Origin: Actinoplanes xinjiangensis
Lineage (GTDB): Bacteria > Actinomycetota > Actinomycetes > Mycobacteriales > Micromonosporaceae
Length of the DNA stretch: 64,000 nt
Direction of reading: 5' to 3'
NCBI RefSeq assembly: GCF_003148685.1
Contig: NZ_QGGR01000015.1
Location: forward strand, 1-64,000
Shown here: piece by piece, positions 59,735-64,000 of the stretch
Layout: each line of letters begins with the position of its first letter
Position numbering within the stretch: the stretch's first letter is position 1
Program-made: the position numbers and the translations under genes
Notes under the pieces: generated by a model
What the model was told of the DNA's origin: nothing
Seen by the model: only the letters and a program-made list of their open reading frames with translations
Database searches by the model: none

Positions 59735-60183
59735 GCGTTGAGCGCGAGAACGGCACGATGATCGAGGTGTTGCTCGTCGAGGACGACCCCGGCGACGTGC
59801 TGATGACGCAGGAGGCGTTCGAGGAGCACAAGGTCCGCAACCGGCTCAACGTCGTCTCCGACGGGGCCGAGGCGCTCGCCTACCTGCGGCGCGAGGGCCA
59901 GTATGCGAACGCGGTCCGCCCCGACCTCATCCTGCTCGACCTCAACCTGCCCCGGCGCGACGGCCGCGAGGTCCTCGCCGAGATCAAGAAGGACGACGAG
60001 CTGGGCCGCATCCCGGTCGTCGTGCTCACCACCTCCTCCGCCGACGAGGACATCCTGCGCAGCTACCAGCTCCACGCGAACGCGTACGTCACCAAGCCGG
60101 TCGACTTCGAGCGGTTCATCGCGGTGATACGGCAGATCGACGAGTTCTTCGTCAGCGTCGTGAAGTTGCCGCCACGTGCTTGA
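59731..60183 (+). CDS. Single-domain response regulator (RcpA-like)
   Basis: A 150-residue stand-alone receiver: VEDDPGDVLMTQEAFEEH, phospho-acceptor in LILLDLNLPRRDGREVL (about residue 70), LTTSSADEDILRSYQLHANAYVTKPVDFERF. The NLPRRDG and AYVTKPVD patterns match the RcpA/Rre group that pairs with phytochrome-type kinases, which suits the H-box of the gene just upstream. With no output domain, it probably relays phosphate or acts by protein contact. It competes with the receiver-phosphatase for the same kinase (inference). ATGA overlap with the kinase gene. Confidence 0.92.
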   Translation: MSVERENGTMIEVLLVEDDPGDVLMTQEAFEEHKVRNRLNVVSDGAEALAYLRREGQYANAVRPDLILLDLNLPRRDGREVLAEIKKDDELGRIPVVVLTTSSADEDILRSYQLHANAYVTKPVDFERFIAVIRQIDEFFVSVVKLPPRA

Positions 60184-60985
60184 TCAGGTCGCGGAACTCA
60201 TCCGTGAGGTGGCGCATACCGTCGTCCTGCCGCGCTTCCAGCGGCTGAGCGCCGACGAGGTACATCAGAAGTCGCCCGGTGACCTGGTCACCATCGCCGA
60301 CCAGGAGTCCGAGCGGGCACTGACCCGCGGCCTCACCGCACTGCTGCCCGGCTCGGTCGTCGTCGGTGAGGAAGCCGTCGCCGCCGATGCCAGCGTCCGG
60401 GACCGGCTCGGCGGCAGCGGCTCGGTCTGGGTCGTCGACCCGGTCGACGGCACCAACAACTTCGCCGCCGGGCGGACCCCGTTCTGCGTGATGGTGGCCC
60501 TGGTCCGCGACGGGGAGACCACCGCCTCGTGGATCCTCGACGTGGTCGCCGACCATCTGACCGTCGCCGAACTGGGCGCCGGCGTCTATCGCGACGGCGA
60601 ACGGATCAAAGCGCGCGCCGACGACCCGGGCGCCGCCGGGCTGCACGGTGTGATCGCCGGCAAGTACTTCCCCGACGAGCTGCGCACCGAGGTGCTCACC
60701 AACGCGGCCGGGCTGGGCGGATACACCGGTGGGCGGCACTGCGCCGGCTACGAGTACCCGGCCGTCGCCGTCGACGAGCAGCAGTTCGCGATGTTCTGGC
60801 GGATCCTGCCGTGGGACCACGTGCCCGGGGCGCTCATCGTCCGCGAGGCCGGCGGGGTGGTCCGCTACCTGGACGGCGCGGAGCACCGGCCCACCGGAGA
60901 CCAGCGGGGCCTCCTGGTCGCCGCGAACGAGGACATCTGGCACACCGTGCACCGCACGCTGCTCCCGTCCGGGCCGCCGGTCTGA
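60176..60985 (+). CDS. Inositol monophosphatase-family phosphatase
   Basis: Mg2+-dependent phosphatase of 269 residues. Metal motifs are complete: GEEAV (about residue 63), DPVDGTNNFAAG (about 87) and WDHVPGALIVREAGG (about 218). It could act on inositol phosphate, histidinol phosphate (HisN-like) or PAP; the sequence does not settle which. GTG 60176 overlaps the receiver gene by eight bases, so it belongs to the signalling operon by coupling, an unusual partner. Its 3' end takes part in a 46-base direct repeat. Confidence 0.9.
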   Translation: MLDQVAELIREVAHTVVLPRFQRLSADEVHQKSPGDLVTIADQESERALTRGLTALLPGSVVVGEEAVAADASVRDRLGGSGSVWVVDPVDGTNNFAAGRTPFCVMVALVRDGETTASWILDVVADHLTVAELGAGVYRDGERIKARADDPGAAGLHGVIAGKYFPDELRTEVLTNAAGLGGYTGGRHCAGYEYPAVAVDEQQFAMFWRILPWDHVPGALIVREAGGVVRYLDGAEHRPTGDQRGLLVAANEDIWHTVHRTLLPSGPPV

Positions 60986-61060
60986 CCTTCGCCCGGCCCG
61001 GTGCTCCTTCCCGGCCGGGCCGCCGGTCTGACCCTCGCCCTGGCTCTGTGCTCCTTCCGT
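60969..61060. repeat. 46-base direct repeat spanning a gene 3' end
   Basis: CCGGGCCGCCGGTCTGACC occurs identically at 60969-60987 and 61015-61033. The rest of each unit is related and ends GTGCTCCTTCC. The first copy includes the stop codon of the inositol-phosphatase-like gene. The remainder of 61061-61220 shows no gene. Confidence 0.75.
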
Positions 61061-61220
61061 TCGGCGTCGGATCGGCCTTTCGCCCGCCCGGCTTCGGGGG
61101 CGTCGCCGTTGGTGGCTTCACCCGGGTCTCCCCGGGTGCTTGTCTCGCCCGGTGGGGTGAGAGTGCGGTCACATTGCGATGGGGCCACGCGCGGCCGTCT
61201 CGTGGATCTAGGGTGCGGGC

Positions 61221-61994
61221 ATGGCGTCGTACCTCGATGATCTTTTCGGGTTGAGCGGCCGGCTCGCGGTGGTGACCGGCGGCAGCTCCGGTATCGGCCG
61301 CGCGATGGCGCTGGCTCTCGGCCGCGCCGGAGCGCGGATCGTGGTGGTGGCCCGGCGTGCCGCGCCGATGGCCGAGGTGGTGGCCGAGCTGCGCGATCAC
61401 GGTGCCGAGGCGGACGCGATCGCCGCCGACCTCGCCGACCGCGACGCCGTCAAGGCTCTCGCCACAAAGATCATCGAGGGGTACGGCGAACCCGACATCC
61501 TGGTCAACTCGGCGGCGGTCAACCTGCGCCCACCGCTCGCCGAGCTCTCCGACGACGTGTGGGACCTGACCGTCTCCGCCAACCTGACCGCCCCGTTCCT
61601 GCTCGGTCAGGCATTCGCCCCGGCGATGGCACGGCGCGGCTGGGGCCGGATCATCAACGTCGTCTCCCAGCAGGCGTTCCGTGCCTACGGCAACAGTGGC
61701 GCCTACGGAGCGGCGAAAGCCGGCCTCGTCGGTCTGACCCGCTCGCAGGCCGAGGCGTGGTCCGGTGACGGCGTCTGCTGCAACGCGATCGCCCCGGGCG
61801 TCGTGCACACCCCGCTCACCGAGGCCGTTTTCGCCGATCCCACGAAAGTGGCGGCGCACGCCGGCCGTACGATGATCGGTCGCAACGGTGTCCCCGACGA
61901 TTTCGCCGGGTGTGTCGTTTTCCTGGCGAGCAACGCGAGTCAGGCGGTCACGGGGCAGACACTCTTCGTCGACGGTGGATACTCGGCGACCTGA
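61221..61994 (+). CDS. Short-chain dehydrogenase/reductase
   Basis: NAD(P)-dependent oxidoreductase of 257 residues. Classical SDR motifs: TGGSSGIGRAMA (about residue 19), NSAAVN for NNAG, Ser in NVVSQQAFRAYGNSGAYGAAKAGLVGL with catalytic YGAAK (about 159), and PGVVHTPLTEAVF. The N-terminal DLFGLSGRLAVVTGG resembles gluconate 5-dehydrogenase/glucose dehydrogenase types, but the substrate is not determinable. ATG 61221. The C-terminal VTGQTLFVDGGYSA is normal. Apparently a single-gene unit. Confidence 0.9.
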   Translation: MASYLDDLFGLSGRLAVVTGGSSGIGRAMALALGRAGARIVVVARRAAPMAEVVAELRDHGAEADAIAADLADRDAVKALATKIIEGYGEPDILVNSAAVNLRPPLAELSDDVWDLTVSANLTAPFLLGQAFAPAMARRGWGRIINVVSQQAFRAYGNSGAYGAAKAGLVGLTRSQAEAWSGDGVCCNAIAPGVVHTPLTEAVFADPTKVAAHAGRTMIGRNGVPDDFAGCVVFLASNASQAVTGQTLFVDGGYSAT

Positions 61995-62057
61995 TCGATC
62001 TCCCTTTCGCCTGCTCCGACACGGTAAAGTACCGGCGCTCACGACTTGGAGGTATCT

Positions 62058-63065
62058 GTGGCGGCCAGTCTCTTGCGCCGGTGCACCGCCCTGCTCGCGC
62101 TCCTCGCCGCAGCCGTGGCGCTGGTGCTCGTCGCGCCTGCGTCGGCGGCCTCCGCCGACCCCGAGGGTGGCACCAAGAAGCTGCGCATCACGCTGGAGAA
62201 CGCCGCAAAAGGCTACGACGCGGCGAAGACCAGGCTGGCCAACTCGAAGAAGCGGCAGAAGCAGCTGACCGAGGCGCTCAAACGGTCCGAGACGAACGCG
62301 ACCGCACTCACCTCCCAGGTGAACGAGGTCGCCACCCGCGTCTACCAGATGGGCCGGGTCAACACGATCAGCCTGCTTCTCGGCAGCGGCTCCGCGAACA
62401 ACTTCATGGAGCGGCTCCAGAGCCTCGACATGCTGGCCAAGATGGACAGCGGCACGCTCGCCGGGTACCGCAACGAGATCGAAACCGCCAAGAAGGCCAA
62501 GACCGCGCTGGACGCCGAGGTCATCGAGCAGCAGCGTCAGGTCAACGTGATGGCGAAGAAGAAGCGGGAGGCCGAGCTGGCCCTCGCCGAGGTCGGTGGC
62601 GGCGCGGCCGGCGGTTTCGTCGACCCGGATTCGGCCGCGGCCAAACCGGCGCCCCGCAACTCCGACGGCTCCTGGCCGAAGGAGTCCTGCACCGTCAAGG
62701 ACCCCACCTCCAGCGGCTGCATCACCCCGCGCACCCTGCACGCCTACCAGGAGGCGCAGGCCGCCGGGTTCAAGCGGTACACGGTGTGTTTCAGCGAGCG
62801 TTCCTCCGGCGAGCACCCGAAAGGCCGGGCCTGTGACCACTCGGCCGCGTCGGGCGGCTTCGAGAACTCCGCCGCGACCGGGGGCGACAAGACGTACGGT
62901 GACCGGCTCGCCGCCTTCTACGTCAAGAACGCGGGCGAGCTCGGAGTGATGTACGTGATCTGGTACCGCCAGATCTGGATGCCCAGTACCGGATGGCGGG
63001 CGTACAGCGCCGGCGGTGGTCCCGCCGCCGTGCACACCAATCACGTCCACCTCTCCATGCTGTGA
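62058..63065 (+). CDS. Secreted coiled-coil protein with ARB_07466-type C-terminal domain
   Basis: Exported protein of 335 residues with a signal peptide (about 1-34, LLALLAAAVALVLVAPASAASA). A long coiled coil (about 45-185) resembles NlpC/P60- or EnvC-associated helices. The C-terminal domain (about 205-335) contains SSGEHPKGRACDHSAASGGF and HTNHVHLSML. This His/Asp...His-x-His layout is reminiscent of M15-type zinc carboxypeptidases and typical of the ARB_07466-like domain of actinobacterial wall proteins. It is probably a peptidoglycan hydrolase or hydrolase partner. GTG 62058 follows GGAGGTATCT. Confidence 0.86.
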   Translation: MAASLLRRCTALLALLAAAVALVLVAPASAASADPEGGTKKLRITLENAAKGYDAAKTRLANSKKRQKQLTEALKRSETNATALTSQVNEVATRVYQMGRVNTISLLLGSGSANNFMERLQSLDMLAKMDSGTLAGYRNEIETAKKAKTALDAEVIEQQRQVNVMAKKKREAELALAEVGGGAAGGFVDPDSAAAKPAPRNSDGSWPKESCTVKDPTSSGCITPRTLHAYQEAQAAGFKRYTVCFSERSSGEHPKGRACDHSAASGGFENSAATGGDKTYGDRLAAFYVKNAGELGVMYVIWYRQIWMPSTGWRAYSAGGGPAAVHTNHVHLSML

Positions 63066-63158
63066 CGGTCGCGCAGCCGCCCCCGGGCGGCTGAGGGTTG
63101 TCTGAGAGCGGCCTGTCGATGTGCGGGCGGGCCGTCGTCCGCCGGTAGCATGCCGCCG

Positions 63159-64000
63159 ATGGATACGAAGCCCCGCGCCCTGCCCTCGGCTCTGGCCACC
63201 GCCCTGGCCTTCGGCGCGAGCGGGGCCGTCCTGGTCCTGGAGATCGTCGCGCTGCGCCTGGTCGGACCCTATGTCGGCGTCACCCTCCAGGTGAGCAGCT
63301 CGGTCATCGGTGTCTCCCTGGCCGCCATCGCCTACGGCGCCTGGATCGGCGGCCGCCTCGCGGACCGTTTCGACCCGCGTGCCCTGCTCGCCCCCGCCCT
63401 GATCCTCGGCGCCATCGGCACCGCGGTCACCCTGCCGCTGGTCCGGTGGGGTGGCGAGTTCCTGCGTGGCGGTGCCGCCCCGGCCGTCCTGCTGCTCGCC
63501 GCGCTCGCCGTCTTCCTGCCCGCGCTGGTGCTGTCCACGATCGCGCCGATGGTCGTGAAGCTCCAGCTCTCCGACCTGAGCCGGGCCGGCAGCGTGGTCG
63601 GCCGCCTGTCCAGCATCGGCACCCTGGGAGCGATCACCGCCACCCTGATCACCGGTTTCGTGTTCGTCGCGGCGATGCCGAGCAGTGTGATCATCCTGAG
63701 CCTGGCCGTGCTGCTGGCCGTCGCCGGCTTCGCGCTGGGCTGGTGGCTGCGCCGTGACCTGCCCGGCACACTCAAGATCAGGGCCTCGCTGGCAGTGGTC
63801 GGGCTCGTCGGTGCCGGGCTCGGGGCGGCCGCTCCGACTCCCTGCGACGTGGAGACCGCCTACCACTGCGCCAGCGTCGTCGAGGACCCGGCACGGGACG
63901 GCGGGCGCACCCTGGTCCTCAACTCGGCGCGACACTCGTACGTCGATCTGAACGACCCCACCCACCTGGAGTTCGAGTACGTCAAGTGGATCGGCGCGGT
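63159..64000 (+). CDS. Fused MFS/spermidine-synthase-like membrane protein (5' part)
   Basis: The first about 280 residues are in the window; the gene runs off the edge. Six or more TM helices are visible (ALAFGASGAVLVLEIVALRLVGPYVG, SSVIGVSLAAIAYGAWIGG, and further ones to about residue 220). A soluble part follows, beginning TPCDVETAYHCASVVEDP and HSYVDLNDPTHLEFEYVKWI, the entry to a spermidine-synthase-like methyltransferase fold. The family is annotated 'fused MFS/spermidine synthase'; true polyamine synthesis is doubtful for such proteins. TAGCAT just upstream suggests a leaderless transcript; ATG 63150 is an alternative start. Confidence 0.85.
   Translation, partial: MDTKPRALPSALATALAFGASGAVLVLEIVALRLVGPYVGVTLQVSSSVIGVSLAAIAYGAWIGGRLADRFDPRALLAPALILGAIGTAVTLPLVRWGGEFLRGGAAPAVLLLAALAVFLPALVLSTIAPMVVKLQLSDLSRAGSVVGRLSSIGTLGAITATLITGFVFVAAMPSSVIILSLAVLLAVAGFALGWWLRRDLPGTLKIRASLAVVGLVGAGLGAAAPTPCDVETAYHCASVVEDPARDGGRTLVLNSARHSYVDLNDPTHLEFEYVKWIGA

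Noticed and set aside
60834..63965. A 1043-codon minus-strand open frame across four plus-strand genes
   Set aside because: It crosses well-supported genes and intergenic gaps, has low-complexity Arg/Gly/Asp content and no family motif; it is a GC-bias artefact. The same applies to long antisense frames at 46-1974, 16855-18918, 54083-56371 and 57434-59521.

Overview
The window is a very GC-rich chromosomal segment with strong G/C bias at third codon positions, frequent GTG starts, DUF397/DUF3040-type small genes, leaderless-looking starts, secreted polysaccharidases and many two-component genes. This points to a filamentous actinobacterium, most likely Micromonosporaceae (Actinoplanes-like). 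No mobile element, prophage, CRISPR array or biosynthetic cluster was recognised. It begins in the 3' end of a 5S rRNA, so an rrn operon lies just upstream.

Region 1 (0-13.6 kb): a ZTP riboswitch drives glyA. A phosphoesterase follows, then a FrcBCA-like sugar ABC operon that runs into a GGDEF-EAL receptor translationally coupled to an orphan amino-acid-type binding lipoprotein. Next come a TetR/ABC-2 exporter operon with a tandem operator and a second GGDEF-EAL protein. Region 2 (13.6-19.4 kb, minus strand): an orphan galactofuranose-type binding protein, a Na+/H+ antiporter, a DUF4142 protein, ahcY under an SAH riboswitch, and a propeller protein. Region 3 (19.6-32.5 kb): secreted and surface functions, with a GH87-like alpha-1,3-glucanase, an NDP-sugar epimerase, a LuxR-type regulator, a frameshifted sugar MFS transporter, a secreted propeller, a coupled FG-GAP/RTX pair and a PL4 rhamnogalacturonan lyase.

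Region 4 (32.6-42 kb): a racemase-like/AlkZ-like/GNAT operon, a trans-acting enoyl-reductase-like protein, a c-di-AMP riboswitch upstream of an Rpf-LysM cell-wall hydrolase, tRNA-Arg(CCT), a katG 3' relic, a two-component pair, and ddl-alr for D-Ala-D-Ala synthesis. Region 5 (42-54 kb): a 1615-residue secreted nuclease/5'-nucleotidase fusion, a DAHP synthase with a W/F/Y-rich leader peptide and attenuator, another two-component pair, and small TPR and Smr proteins. Region 6 (54-64 kb): a membrane M28 peptidase, then an end-to-end overlapping signalling operon (zinc-ribbon protein, 25-codon ORF, receiver-PP2C phosphatase, CHASE3 kinase, single receiver, inositol-phosphatase-like enzyme), an SDR, a coiled-coil wall hydrolase, and a spermidine-synthase-like membrane protein cut by the window edge.

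The most notable points are: (i) two GGDEF-EAL proteins, each beside an orphan solute-binding lipoprotein, one of them translationally coupled and resembling the NspS-MbaA arrangement; (ii) four cis-acting RNA controls in one window (ZTP, SAH, c-di-AMP, aromatic attenuator); (iii) a family of near-identical intergenic palindromes; (iv) short tandem repeats that straddle gene 3' ends; and (v) gene decay visible in katG and the MFS transporter.
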